A stretch of DNA of 64,000 nucleotides, taken from NCBI RefSeq assembly GCF_020360975.1, contig NW_025408674.1, forward strand, positions 2,542,001-2,606,000, read 5' to 3'. Below are positions 1 to 11,683 of the stretch, in pieces (position 1 is the first letter of the stretch; every line of letters begins with the position of its first letter). The notes under the pieces were generated by a model. It did no database searches, had not been told where the DNA came from, and saw nothing but the letters and a program-made list of their open reading frames with translations. The translations under genes were made by a program, and so were the position numbers. Source of the stretch: Hirsutella rhossiliensis (taxonomy: Eukaryota > Ascomycota > Sordariomycetes > Hypocreales > Ophiocordycipitaceae).

Positions 1-179
1 GGCTCGTCCCGTTGGGTTCCGCATCTCACGGCACAGCTGCTGCGCCCGCCCCCACGTGCATCATTCGCACGAGAAGAACCGACTTGGTGAAAGCTGACAA
101 TACACGGGTACGAATACTATATGTGCTTTTCGCTGCTTCGGCAGACCAGAGCGGCCTCTCGTGGATCAAGCGCGCGCGG

Positions 180-413
180 CTATGCAGAGCAGGCGGCATC
201 TCGAGTTTGAATCGTCTCCATCATAAGGGCAGATGGCAGGCCCCGATCACCTTTGACGAATCTCCAGAGCCTCACATGTCCCAAGTACGGATACTTGATG
301 ATATAAGTATATCCGTTATACGGATGCCCTGGCACCAAGGCTTCCCCATCAAACGGATCCACGACAGTCACCTTGCGCCTGCGAACGACATTCAGCGGGT
401 TGCTGGGGAATTC
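180..413 (-). other. Possible terminal exon or gene fragment
   Basis: Reading the minus strand, a 78-codon frame ending at a stop at 180 begins right after a plausible acceptor (GAGCTAG) with a TGCTAAC branch-like sequence upstream. Residues such as VTVVDPFDGEALVPGHPYN and YTYIIKYPYLGHVRLWRF look protein-like rather than random. I do not recognise the family and could not find a convincing upstream exon. It could be the last exon of a gene, a relic, or chance. Confidence 0.2.
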
Positions 414-1027
414 CTAGCTCCATCCGACGTGGCCTGCCTAAGAGGGTTAGCATCGGGCATCCAAGTATCAATTTGTATTGTTTCATGATGCCTCGTGCCT
501 ACAGTAGAATACTTGTCTTTTGGTGTCAATACCGTAGTCAATATCAGGTGTGCATATCCCGTTGTCAGTACTCGATCCGCCGTGTCCATGTATGTATAGT
601 TACGTATAGGTGGCAACAAGCAGGAAACCATCCACTTCCATATATACTGCGTACAAGCTTCAGTCTGCAAGGCATAGAGAGACACTTGTTTCTAGGCATG
701 TGCCCAGTTAGGCAGGGTGTCCGGGGACTGACTACCCAAAGCGGGAAGGGGGCCCTCGTGTGTCCGGAGTTGTGGGCATGCCTACGTACGCAGTCTGGAG
801 CTCTGGCCTTGGCACTTTAGAGAGCCAAGGTAGCACGGAGTACTCCGTTCGGCCTCGTGCCTGGCTTGGGAGGAATTGCTGGGACCTGAAAGCGTCGCAA
901 CGGCTGCGGGTCTGGAAACTGGCGGTATGTAGGTAACGGTTCGTATTCACATATACAACATGATGATGATATGGGCTCGGTTCGGTTCCTCGACATGACA
1001 TGGCAAGGTGCCTCGACAGCTTCAAGT

Positions 1028-1053
1028 TGATGATGATGATGATGATGATGATG
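1028..1053. repeat. (GAT)n microsatellite
   Basis: About eight uninterrupted TGA/GAT trinucleotides in non-coding DNA. Frames through it give only poly-Asp or poly-Ser/Ile/His, so it is not evidence of a gene. Confidence 0.9.
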
Positions 1054-3378
1054 TCCGCGGAACTGCACACAAAGCAGTTGGCCTGGCGGGGCAGCCGAGG
1101 CAAGATGTAGGAATGGGTGGAATCAGGAGAAGCTGGCCAGAACAAGGGCGCGCCGACATCCGGGGCACTCGCGTACACACGGATAGACACAACACGGCAT
1201 CCACCGGTCCCCATTGCGGACCCAGTTCTTGGGCTACCTATTGTTCCCTCGGCGGGGTGCCGAATTGGGCGGTTGGCTCGCCGCCGGATGAGCACCATGA
1301 TGTTGGCCAGGGGCTCCACGCGCTCGCCGTTGCAAGCCTCCATTGATTCGGGGCTGTGAATAGCCCCACGGCTTTGCCCCCGTGGGCCTGGAAACTCCAA
1401 GCACTGCCGACGGGCCCATGTACTTACATACAAGGTACCGACGGTCTGCCTGTCGAGATCCGGTGGCAGCCAGCGCGAATGAGGAGGCTTATTAGCGCGC
1501 TCACCTTGGCTTGCCATTTCCTACGGGGCAGGTCGAATTGGCTTTTTCCGTCGGTTTTATAGGCGAGTTCCAATGTTCCATATGTTCACAAGCTGACTGA
1601 GGGTGTGACGCTCCGATGCCTCGGTGCTTACATGGTTTCTCCCCTCGTCTGGCGCGGCGGCAAACGAACAAGGGCATTCGTGCGCTCATCCCATATAGTT
1701 ATTATAGCCGTGTATGCGCCTCCCTGGCTGCATCGCATCGCTCGCTCGTCGTTCTTGAAATATGACGGCGGCTGCTCATCTGACTTGTCACAGGCAACCA
1801 TCCTGACCATCAGCCCCCCCCCTGCTCCCTGAAGACCGAATGCATGTACGTAGGGCCCGCTAGACGTACGTATGTAACATGATTTACCGAACATGACTTG
1901 CCGTCAACAAGGGAGTCTTTCGGTTTCGGGGACAGGCGGCCTGATCCTGATGCGGCGTCCGGAGCTCACCCTCGGGGAAGGGGGGGAACTGGAGGCGGCC
2001 ATCCCACCCGGCCTCATCCTCGGTCGCTTGCAGACAAGAGGGCGGGCTGGTTGCCAAGAGGGGCTCGCGGAGACTGGCGAGGGGTCCCCTGCGAAGGCCC
2101 TGGATTCACTCTGGCTCCCCATGCGAGGCATTCACGCACCCCACCATCATGGCCGGCTGTACGGAATACGGATCCAGCACATTGTTCGTGGACTGCCTGG
2201 CCCGCCTCACTGCGCGTTGTTCAGACGTACGGAATACTGCCGCCCTCATCTCGGAACGCTGTCCATTACTAGCCGTAGGCAAGGTGGTGTCTCTTGTGAC
2301 TGGCGGTGGCATGGGCATCGTAGCATTGGGCTTGCCAACATGAAGAAGCAGAAAGCATACAGTACTGTAAATTACCAAACACGACGAGTGGGCACGTGGT
2401 GGGTATCGCCAACACTTCCCCCCCTACCGCCTCTTGTGGTGCGCAGGCTAATTAGGACGGTGGCGCTTTCATAATGGACAAACAAGCTTGTTGGGGAATC
2501 GATGGGAAGTCCAACAGGGAGGCTTGCACGACGGACAGAATGGATTCGAGCATCTGTCTTGCTGCTGTGCAGTCGCTTTGGAAGATCAGCAAAACAGGCT
2601 GGCAGGTGGTTCCCCCCCCCTCTTCTCCTTCGTGCCGGGGCAGTGGATGCAATGGATGGGGCTGGACTTGTCGCCGCAGTGCTGCCGACGCAACAATAAA
2701 GACAGCCCCGTCTCTCTACAGGCGCCTAGGCTCATTTAGGCCCAGTTAGGCCCGGCGAATGCTGCGCGTCTCGCAGGAAGGGACAAGAGAGAGCTGCCTG
2801 GCACGCATGTACAGAGGGAGTACAGAGGGAGAACAGAGGGGGTCCCTCCATGCGAACCCTGCAGCGACCCCCCGTCTGGAGATGCAACGACTGCCTGCCT
2901 GGTTGCTCGCCGATGAGCGCGGCACGGGCGAGATGGGGGGTCGCGGGCGCTTGCAATCCTTCCTCCACCTGCACCGCCCTCCATTCCGCTTCCTCGAGTC
3001 TCGGCGCATGGGATGAAGCTTGGCTGCCTTGAGCACCATCATCGACTCCGGCCGGCTTGGGTCTCGAGAGAGCTGTACCGTACTGTACGGATACACAGTC
3101 TGGCTCTGTCGGTGTCATCGTCAGCCTCGCTTCAGCAGCTTCCATTACCCGTGCACTCGGCCTCTTTTCTCCGACTGTAAGTCGAGGCACGAAGACATCT
3201 GCTGTTGAGGCGTGGCTGCTGGCCCATGTCCTGCAGGTTGACGACACCGTGGACGACACCAGCCTTCCCCCCGCTCATCTCCTCCACAACAGGCCAGAAC
3301 CTCAGTGGGTAGCTCTACCCACCCCACCCCGTCTCCAGCTCCAGCGAGGCTAAATCAGTTGGGCCCAGCTTGGCAAGC

Positions 3379-3421
3379 AGGTACCTATGTACAGTACTCA
3401 ATAGGTACCTAGGTACCTACT
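3379..3421. repeat. GGTACCTA palindromic repeat cluster
   Basis: Several overlapping GGTACCTA/TAGGTACC palindromes lie in about 40 bp. Related clusters occur near 28514-28560, 47626-47679 and 58530-58550, always between genes. Confidence 0.7.
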
Positions 3422-3741
3422 TGCTGTAGATGCTATTAGGCGTCGCCTCCCGACCATCCGACGACCATTGTGCCGTGACATTCAACATCGTCCACTGCTG
3501 CTGCCCAGCACTGCGAGACGCATCTGCCGGCCTTGGTTCAGTCATCAATCATCACGAGCGTCAGCCCTGCAGGTCGGCCCAGCTTCCATCCAAACAAGAT
3601 CCTCCTCGCAAGCTCTTCTGCGGCAACAGCTTTCATCCGGCTGGCAACCGACTGCGACGACCATTTACAGGCCTCGGTGTCTCTCGCCGACCTATTCCCG
3701 AGCAAAGTTTTGCTCTGTGCCTGTCTGTCTGTGCCTTGTGC

Positions 3742-3813
3742 CTGTACCTCTACCCGTACCCGTACCTGTAACGGTACCTGTACTTCACCCGTATCCGTCC
3801 CGTACCTGTACCA
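3742..3813. repeat. Degenerate GTACC(C/T)G repeat in the copper-fist promoter
   Basis: A run of GTACCTCTACCCGTACCCGT-type units, mixing GTACCCGT and GTACCTGT, lies about 300-360 bp upstream of the start codon at 4106. It may mark a promoter or leader segment. No factor site is assigned. Confidence 0.6.
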
Positions 3814-4105
3814 GCGCTGCAGCGGCCACGGCAATCTTTCTCTACCAAGGTACCACCACCACTAACAGGCCTCTCTCCGCGCTGTCCTGGGCCCACGATT
3901 CCCACTTTGCACCGGAAGTACCAGTACGCATCCAGCTGCGGTGGCTCAGAGACTGGGGCATCCATCTTGCCCGCTCCCTCTCTCTTTCTCAGAGGACCCG
4001 CTCCGATTTCTGAGACAACCGCAGACGCTGACTCGACCATCCTGCTTCCTTTCTCATCACCGCCGCGACAGCTTCCCTTCTCCCGACCGACCGACACGCT
4101 TCACC

Positions 4106-5555
4106 ATGCTGATAGACGGCGAGAAATACGCCTGCGAGGCCTGCGTTCGAGGCCATCGCGTCAGCAACTGCCAACACTCTGGTAAGTCATGCCTCCCGCG
4201 CCTCCGACGCCCGGCCCCGGACCCGTCTGCAGCTCCGTCGTTGCACCTCTCATCGGCTGCTGCTAACTGCCTCATTCACCCCCGCAGATCGACCGCTTCA
4301 ACATATCAACAAAAAAGGTCGCCCCGTCTCGCAATGCCAGCACTGTCGGAACATGCGCAAGTCGCGCTCTGCACACATCAAGTGCGACTGCGGCGAAAAG
4401 ACGAGCAAGTGCGCGCACCTGCAGCAACCCGTCGAGGGGCACAAGGGTGAGCCGAAACCTCTCTCCGATGCCTCGTCGGCCCCGTCTGACAAGGCTGGCC
4501 CCTCAGAGACCTGTTGCTGCAATCATGGTGGACGCTGCACCTGCTGTCACAAAAAGGAGCCGTCCCTCGACACGGTCCCCGAGTCCGACTCGGATGGCGA
4601 GACGCCGAGCCTTGCCATGCCCACGCGGCCCAAAGCCGCCGCCAGGAGACGACGAGCCAACACGGTTCACTCGGACGGCGTCCTGTCCTTTGACCAAAAC
4701 GGCCACCACAAACCCACGGCCAAGCACAACCGAGCCGCCCAGAAATGCGGGCCCTATCAGCTCAACCGCGTCAACTCCGCCACGAGCACCAGCAGCCTCG
4801 GCGCAAGCTCCGAGAGCTTGTTCTACCAAGCAGGTTCCGAAGGCCAATCGCTGGGCGGCCGTTCCAGGGCCGCGACAGCCCACGAGCAGCGCAGGGTCAA
4901 GTCCGAGACGGCTTCTCCTCTGATGACCGGCTCCGCCTTTCCCCAGCTCAACGGCGCGCTGCCCCCACTTGATCTGTCACGGATCGAGTATCCTGCCTCC
5001 TATGTTGGCAACGGCACCTTTGAAATGTTTGGGTCGGGACTCACTTCGGAGCACGAGGCCCCCATGTACAGCGCCGGCTTGAGTGCGGCCTCGGTTGACT
5101 GGAGCCACTACGATCTCGGAGAGTCAAAGGGCGACTTTGCCCCGTCGAGCTATAGTCAGGCCGGTGCCCAGAGCTTCAGCGGCCTCTTCGACTTTGGAAG
5201 CGGCTCGGAGCAGCTTCCTCGCCTGGCCAATACGACATCGACCTCTGGCGACGTGTCCGAAGTCGAGGATCTCATGGGCAACGGAGACGGCGATTTCGAC
5301 GGCTTCAGTGCCGGGAGCAACGGCTTCCTGCGGCAGGGCAACTTAGTTGGCAATTCGACGGACCTTAGTGGCATCGATTACGATAGCTTCTACCAGAAAA
5401 ACTCGGAAGGCACCAGCCTGCCCGCAACCACCATTTCCATGGTGGAGGAGGATGCGGCCTTTTGGGTGCCCAACTACAACGAGGGCATCGCAACCATGGA
5501 TGAAAGCCCGGACCCCCTTGGCACCTCATCTCTCGGCAACTTTTGGGAGGTTTGA
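4106..5555 (+). CDS. Copper-fist transcription factor (GRISEA/Cuf1-like)
   Basis: Two exons, 4106-4181 and 4288-5555, joined across a GTAAGT...CCCGCAG intron, give 447 residues. Residues 1-67 form a complete copper-fist DNA-binding domain: MLIDGEKYACEACVRGHR opens the C10-x2-C13-x8-C22-x-H24 zinc site, a KKGRP minor-groove motif follows at 34-38, and more cysteines follow to C67. The intron lies inside the copper fist, so the shorter frame beginning at the internal MRKSRSAH would lack the zinc site. At about 101-112 is a CCCNHGGRCTCC cluster like the copper-sensing cysteine motifs of Cuf1/Mac1/GRISEA activators. The rest is Ser/Gly/acidic-rich, as expected of an activation region. By family it should act in the nucleus and switch on high-affinity copper uptake when copper is scarce. 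The role is inferred from motifs; the domain call is firm. Confidence 0.93.
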
Positions 5556-6746
5556 AGGGCTTTTTTTTGGCGCACTCTATACCCCAGCAACTTTCTCGTC
5601 AAAGACAAGATTCGGCTATGGATCTGCACAGCGCATGGCGTATCGTTCGCGGCAGCAGGATATCTCGACGATTCAACACTTATTTGAGCATCTTTTTCGT
5701 GGAGCAGCGCTCCCATTCAACCAAGTCGCGTCCATCCACGGGATGTTCGTGGCCTCGGGCTCGGGCTCCTTCCCTCTTCTCTTCTTCTAGTGATGATTAC
5801 GTTTTCATTTTTATTTTCCCCACACGATAGACATGAGGGCATGGACGGGGGGGTTGGTCGCTTTTGTCAGGTGCGGAGGCTCGGTGTCGAGGATCTGAAA
5901 ACAGCATGAGGATTGGTGACCGACAGTACTGGAGTTTTCCCTTTCTTTTCCCTTTCTAACGACTTTGGTTTGGGTACATGAGCCCACGCGCAGTGGGACG
6001 GGCGGTGGTCTTTGCTTGTTTCCGATTATTTCCATCAACGGGGCGAAAAAAGGCTCGGAGGTGCTCTACGCTTGCAATGACGATAGACTTGGACGCGCAG
6101 GATCTAGATCGACTCCATACGGGACCCCCTTGACGCGGGCCATTGATCTAGAGTTTGATTCCTTTCCTTGGCTCATATACATACAACGGCACATAGAGGT
6201 TGCTACCTGGGTAGGTTATTTAGAGAAGCCTGGCCTGGAGGCTGAGCCGCTCCTAAGCGCCTTATCCCGGGATCTTCCATGGACCCCACCTCCGGGCCCG
6301 CGCCTCGCGCCGACGCAAAGGGAATGCTGGCCGGGAAGCCGGCCCTACCAAGGTGTGGGACTCTCGGGGTATTAGCCCTTATTTTCGCGTCTGGCCGAGA
6401 TGCACACTTGGCCTATACATGCGTGAACATATGTGGCGAGGGCGATTCAGTAAAGGCGGCGGCGTATGAGCGAGGCAAGCACGGACACATACGGGGGGCT
6501 TGAAGAGGGGAGTTTTGAGATGAGTGGTATCAAGGCCAGCCCCTCGCTATCATCAGACGCCGTCCCCCGTCGCCGTGGGGGACCCGTTCCTCTCCTTTGG
6601 ATTGGCTACCTATGAGCAAGTCTTGATATGCACTGTAGACTACGGCTTGCAGCCACTTCACCAATGCCGGCTCACTAAGTGTATAGTGTGTACTTTGTAC
6701 GCTGAAAAGAAACCGGGGGTGAGCGAATACATGGATGCGCTCTCCC
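5556..6746. other. Spacer between convergent genes
   Basis: The copper-fist and RGT1-like genes both end into this 1.2 kb stretch, so it should hold two 3' UTRs. No coding frame, RNA gene or repeat stood out. Confidence 0.6.
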
Positions 6747-9138
6747 TCACGAGACCTCGAGGTAGCCCGCCGAGAGCGACGGGCCAAAGGCAACCTCGCC
6801 CTCGCCGGGTACGACGCCCTCGTGCGCAGTCGCCAGGTCCGCGAGGTGCTGCAGCCCCTGGCTGGCAGTCGCCTCCACCGACGACGCCGGCCGGAGCAGC
6901 TCCGCGAGCCGGTCCTGGGCGCTGTCCCAGTGGTCGCCCGGCGGCCTCTCGGCAATCTCCTTGGTCAGCTGCGTTGCCTCCTCGCGTGAGCTGTCGACCT
7001 TGACGAGCTTGGACAGCGACAGCACCACGAGGGAGACAAAGTGGTGGATAAGGGGGCTTCTGAGCTGCGCGCTCGCCGACAGCAGGTTGGCAAGCTCCCG
7101 GGTGGGCCACAGCGTCTCTGCCGCCGTCGCGCCGGGGGTCAGCAGCGTCACGAGCAGCCGGCAGTGCCAGTAGGCAAGGTGCACGAGGGGGTACGCGGCG
7201 GCATCGACGTGAGCCGGAAGGTCTTCTCGGTAGTTTTCGATGTAGTCCCCCAAGAGCATAGCCATGGCGTGGTCCGCCGTGGTTGCGCCTGGCTGAATGG
7301 CCGAGATGACGTAGGCGATTCTGTTTAGAAGCTTCGACAACCCTGTCGAGGTCAAATCAGTCTCATGCTACCGCTCCAGGGCGCCGTACGGTGCTCTCGG
7401 ACTTACGTGTCAAATGGAAGCAGACTTCACCCAAGTTGGCCTGCAAGCCTGCTCGTGCCACCACGCTGCTATCGGGGATGAGGGCAGGTTTCCCCGTGCC
7501 GGCAGCGTGCCAGCGATCCATCATGATGATTGACCACCAAATTTTCAGGCACAGCTGATCATCAGAGTCCGGATCGGCAGACTCGGCGGGGACCAGTTTC
7601 CAGAGCTTCATGCTATTGGCAAGCGCCACCGCCCGAGCCAAGAGGAACGGCAGCGTCGTCAATGACCGCCAGTCAGCATCGATGATGAACAGCATGAGTG
7701 TCTGAGCATGCACAATCTCCGACGCTCGGCTGTGCGGACCATCGTCGCTCTCCCATTCACGAAGAAGGGCATCGGCATGTTTGATGTCTCCCGGCGAGCC
7801 TTGTCCCACCGTCGCTAGAGCGATGGAGAATGCTGTGCTCAGAGATGAAGGGCATTGTGACAGCAGCAGCTGCATGCGCGTCACGTTGCTCGGCAGGACG
7901 GGGAACAATGGTTGAATGCTCGCGAGGTAGCTGCCGGGTAATTAGCCTACGCCAAGTCAGGGAGTACGAGAAACTCGGCTTACTCTTTCAAATTCGCCTC
8001 GTCAATGCTGGGCAGTTCGTCAACGTCGGCCATCGAGACCTCCATGGATGCAACCGGTGGCTTCGATGGCGTGCCGTCGGGCTTGATCGCCGACGGCTGA
8101 GGAGCAAGGGCGTGGTTGGCATACACTTGCTGGGCGAAGTTTTCAGACGAGGCCGATGCGGGCTGCACCGGTCGAGGCTCCGAGCCCCACGGCGCTTGGC
8201 GGGCAGACACCGGCGTGCTGAGATCGCCGGTGGAGATGCTCGAAAAGGGTCGTTTTCGACTCATGTCATCGCCAGGGGCTCCGTGGCCGTGGCTCCGGGG
8301 GCGGTCAGAGGCAAAGAGTTTATCGATGTCATCCTGGGTCAGGTTGCCCTCGGACTCGAGCTTGTTCTCGATGCTGTGAATTCGGTCTGCGAGTTCCTTG
8401 ATGTAGCTACAGAAGGATTAGTCGGCGACCGAAAACTGCGTTGTCGAGTCCGTGACAAGCTGCTTACCCCTTGCTCGGGCCTCGCTTCTGGGGCACCCGA
8501 CTGAAGAGGCACCGAATTGATGATCGTGCACAGCTAGAACATGGGCTATCGCCAGTGTCCGACTGCGCGTCGCATTTGATTTTCTTTCGTCGACATTCGT
8601 CGCAGGCACGGGACACTTTGGATCGTTTTCTCGGCGGGATGCCGTCCCCTATCTGATACTGGGGTGGCACAGGCGGCCCAACAGCCACGGACATGGGATG
8701 CTGGGCCAGATGGTCGGTCGTCGGCGCATCCTGGACATAGGAGGGGGCCTGATGGTGCTCTGGCTCAGGATGCGGCATGATGTTGCGCATGCTATGCTCG
8801 TCCACGTTCATGTTTGGATCCGTGGCAGGCATAATGGACGCGCCCGCCAGGCCGTCGCCGAGCTGTGCGGCCAGCTGGAGCTCTTCCAGGTTCGATGGCC
8901 GCGAGACATGCTGCTGCGGCGTCGTCGGATCCTGCGCCGGCATCTGGGCATGATCATGCTCTTGCTCCTGCACGTGCACTTCTTCGGGAGCATGTTGGTC
9001 AAGCTGGTCCGGGTGCTCTGGAGCTCCGTCGCGAGCGTTAGAGTGGTAAAAAGGCCCGGCGTCCATAGCCTCGGCGCCCGGCGAGGGATATGTGAGGGTG
9101 GCTGCCTCCTCTGGCTCGCCTTCCCTGCCTGGGCTCAT
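6747..9138 (-). CDS. Zn2Cys6 transcription factor, RGT1-like
   Basis: Four exons on the minus strand, 9138-8468, 8406-7984, 7930-7407 and 7342-6747, all with GT-AG junctions, give 737 residues. Residues about 180-210 form a C6 zinc cluster (CDECRRKKIKC, then CSSCARSSIRC), followed by VPQKRGPSKG. This motif is characteristic of the yeast glucose-transport regulator Rgt1 and its filamentous relatives. A heptad-like YIKELADRIHSIENKLE linker follows across the first intron and could dimerise. The C-terminal half matches the fungal-specific transcription-factor middle region (CLKIWWSIIMMDRW, then LVHLAYWHCRLLV). The N-terminus is His/Gln/Pro-rich. By homology it would repress or tune hexose-transporter genes in response to glucose; targets cannot be read here. 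It is divergent from the methyltransferase at 10216, about 1.1 kb away. Confidence 0.9.
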
Positions 9139-10215
9139 AGTGATGCGAGCGTGACGCAGCCGGTTATAGCGAGGCGCGAGGCAGCTGAAGGCCTAGACAC
9201 CACGAAGATGGCCACGCCCTCGCCGTTGCGAGCTCCCGGTGGTACCGCAGGAAGGCAGTTGCGGAAGGGGAAAGGACGTTGTTTCCGCTCTATATGGTTC
9301 GTGGAGAAGGGACACGGCGGCCACGCGACAGCCTGAGGCGGCGGCGCGTGTGTTGTCGGGAGCTGATGAGGCCATTGTCAGCTGGGCATGGGAGCTCGTC
9401 GGCATGCGCTCAGGGAGGGGGCCACGGTGCATTGCTTGGGACAGCAATGGCCGTGGCCCGATAGCTGATGGGATGCGTCGACTTACAGCTTGGATAGCTT
9501 CAGGAACGGAGGATGATAAATGCGATGGGCCTGGCGCGCACAACGGAATAGGAAGAACTCGGCGCCCGTGTCAAGCGTGTGGGTGTTTTGACCCTTGGGT
9601 TTCGAGCACGGAGAAGGAAGAATTTTTCGGGGCCAACCCGCGGGAGCTTTGGCTGAGCCTGGCGCTATTGGTCAGGACGGGAACGCTGTAATTCCGGGCT
9701 CCGACAGTACGTACCGGCTGCTGAACTCCCGACTCGACTTGCCAGGGCCGACGACTCCTCTTCTTGTCCAGCGCCTGGTTGGTTGGTTGACCTTGATAGC
9801 ATTGTCTTGCGTGTCCTCTGACGCAGCACCATCCGGTCACTTGACCGGCCCTTCCAAGCACCACGGGGCGAGTCTGTCGAGTTGATCCGAATACTAGCGC
9901 CGCCACTCCATGCAAACCTATCCGCAGGTCTAGTCCGTACAGTAGCCGCATATCGCTTTGCGTAATGAAGATGCCCTCGTGTATCATGAAGCCTGTAAAC
10001 GACAGACGTCCCGCCCAGCAGTTGAGGCTTTACCACAGGGTCACTTGGCTACAGTAGTTCTAGTCTCTTGTTCGCCCTTAAGTTATTTACTTCAACACTT
10101 GAAGCCGCCATGACTAAGCATCCGCTCGACCATCTACAGAGAAAATGGCCGAGGAATCCGCGGTTGCTGCTACGCTGACAACCTCGACCGGACCGCCTGC
10201 AGGCGCAGGTAACAC
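9139..10215. promoter_or_regulatory. Divergent promoter region, regulator / methyltransferase
   Basis: This spacer separates the start codons of the RGT1-like factor (minus) and the methyltransferase (plus). No gene is supported in it. An ATG at 10145 starts a short frame that stops at 10222-10227 in its own frame, so it cannot be the methyltransferase start without a 28-nt intron. Confidence 0.5.
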
Positions 10216-11102
10216 ATGGATGTGATCGAGATGCAGAGGTGGGCCTATGTCCAAGATCTACCCAGCGATATAGACCCAGTCCGGCAGCTGCTTCGCACAT
10301 ACAGCAGAATTCCCGAAGAGCATGTCGACAGCCATCTCCGGCGTGTGGTAAGCCGTCGGCATCATCATGTATACCGCCTTTGCTGACCAGTCCTCTCCTC
10401 GTCGGACCATGATAGCGGGAAGACGCCTGGAATGTGGCCCACTGCCCCTTTGTGGGCCGATGGAAGTTCCTCCGCCTGTACGACAGCCGAGACCCCTGCT
10501 ATCAGCAAGTCGTCTTCAGGCTAAGCGTCTCCGGGTCCAGAGACGTCTTTCTGGACCTGGGTTGCTGTGTCGGACAGGTCCTCCGCCAGCTCCGCGCCGC
10601 CGGGGTCCAGGGCCCTCGGCTCTTCGGGACCGATGTCCAGCCGCGGTTCGTCGACATCGGCTACGACCTGTTTCGGGACAGGGACCGCCTGGGGGCCTCG
10701 TTTGTCATCGGCGACATGGTCGATCCCGACGATAATCGCCTCGACCAGCTGCGCGGCAAAGTCACCATCATCTACGCCGGCAGCTTCTTCCACCTCTTCA
10801 ACTGGACGCAGCAACTCTTCATCGGCAAGCGTCTGGTGAGCTTTCTCAAGCCAAGAACCAGAAATGCTCTCATCTATGGCAGGCATGTCGGCACTACCAA
10901 GCCGGGGGAGTGGACGGCAAGCATGGCATCTGCGTACCTGCACGACGCGGGTAGCTTTCAACGCCTGTGGGACGAGATTGGGGATTTGACAAAGACCAAG
11001 TGGAAGGTGGAGATGGAGGCTATGGGAGAACTCGCCTGCCCCTCACACCGGGTCGAAAAGGGTTCACAACCGATGAGCTTTACCGTGTACCAAATTTCCT
11101 GA
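10216..11102 (+). CDS. SAM-dependent methyltransferase, fungal secondary-metabolism type
   Basis: Two exons, 10216-10347 and 10416-11102 (GTAAGC...GATAG intron), give 272 residues. The start is the first in-frame ATG after an in-frame TAA at 10210; a second ATG lies five codons later. The helical opening (RIPEEHVDSHLRRV, then AW) and motif I VFLDLGCCVGQ at 88-98 with GTDVQPRFVDIGYDLFRDRD match the AusD-like class I methyltransferases often found in meroterpenoid and polyketide clusters. No synthase gene lies next to it, so its substrate is unknown. The family also contains stand-alone members. Domain call is good; pathway is not assignable. Confidence 0.85.
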
Positions 11103-11683
11103 CAACTTGTTGTCCTCGGCCGGAGGAAATTATCGCTTGTTCTCTCGTACTGCCTAGGCCGGTTTGCTCAGGGGCCAAGTCACTCGAACGTGGTATCTCT
11201 CGTGACCCGCGACGTCGTAATGGTAGGCGAGAAGAGAAGGATGATGTGGGCGAACCGAGCTCGTGGTAGCTGAGAAGATACCCATGAGTCCGGGGTGGAT
11301 TCTGGGGCTGGATTTAATAGTACAGCCCGAGGCAATCACGTCGTCGTTGCACAAATGGACGAGCAAAAGATTTTCGACTTGAGCGAGGCATGTCCGTCGC
11401 AACCGAGTACAGGGTAGGCAGATTGGCGTCCGGTTTTACGCCGGCTTCTCGATTATGCTCAACTAATTACCCCACCAACCCGCAACGGCTGTCATCCCTC
11501 AACGACAGCTTCGAGTCGCGACCCGCGTCCACAGCCCTCCTGCTCCAGAGCGCTCGCACTCCCGAGCCTTGAATCGACCTGGATCGCCCTGGTGGCCCGC
11601 CAGACTCGCAAAGCCGTTTCCTGCCATCCGCGCACCACTTTCCCTCGAGCGATGATCCCCTGGAGAATGACCAGCCAGCTACA
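11103..11683. other. Spacer between methyltransferase and PAN2
   Basis: Both neighbours run left to right. The stretch should hold the methyltransferase 3' UTR and the PAN2 promoter. I see no gene or repeat. Confidence 0.5.

Larger units (their letters stand above)
1..4105. other. Long upstream region without a supported gene
   Basis: Open frames occur on both strands but none shows a recognisable domain, sustained composition or a splice pattern that joins them. The region holds a GAT microsatellite, GTACC-type palindromic repeats and, near the copper-fist gene, a pyrimidine-rich promoter/leader. One short minus-strand frame near the left edge is listed separately as a possible exon. The last few hundred bases are probably promoter and 5' leader of the gene starting at 4106. 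Confidence 0.6.

Noticed and set aside
732..1517. 261-codon minus-strand frame with Ile/His runs
   Set aside because: Runs come from the GAT microsatellite; the remainder is without domain or conserved pattern.
10145..10208. Upstream first exon for the methyltransferase
   Set aside because: Joining it to the coding frame would need a 28-nt intron, too short; the ATG at 10216 gives a complete product.
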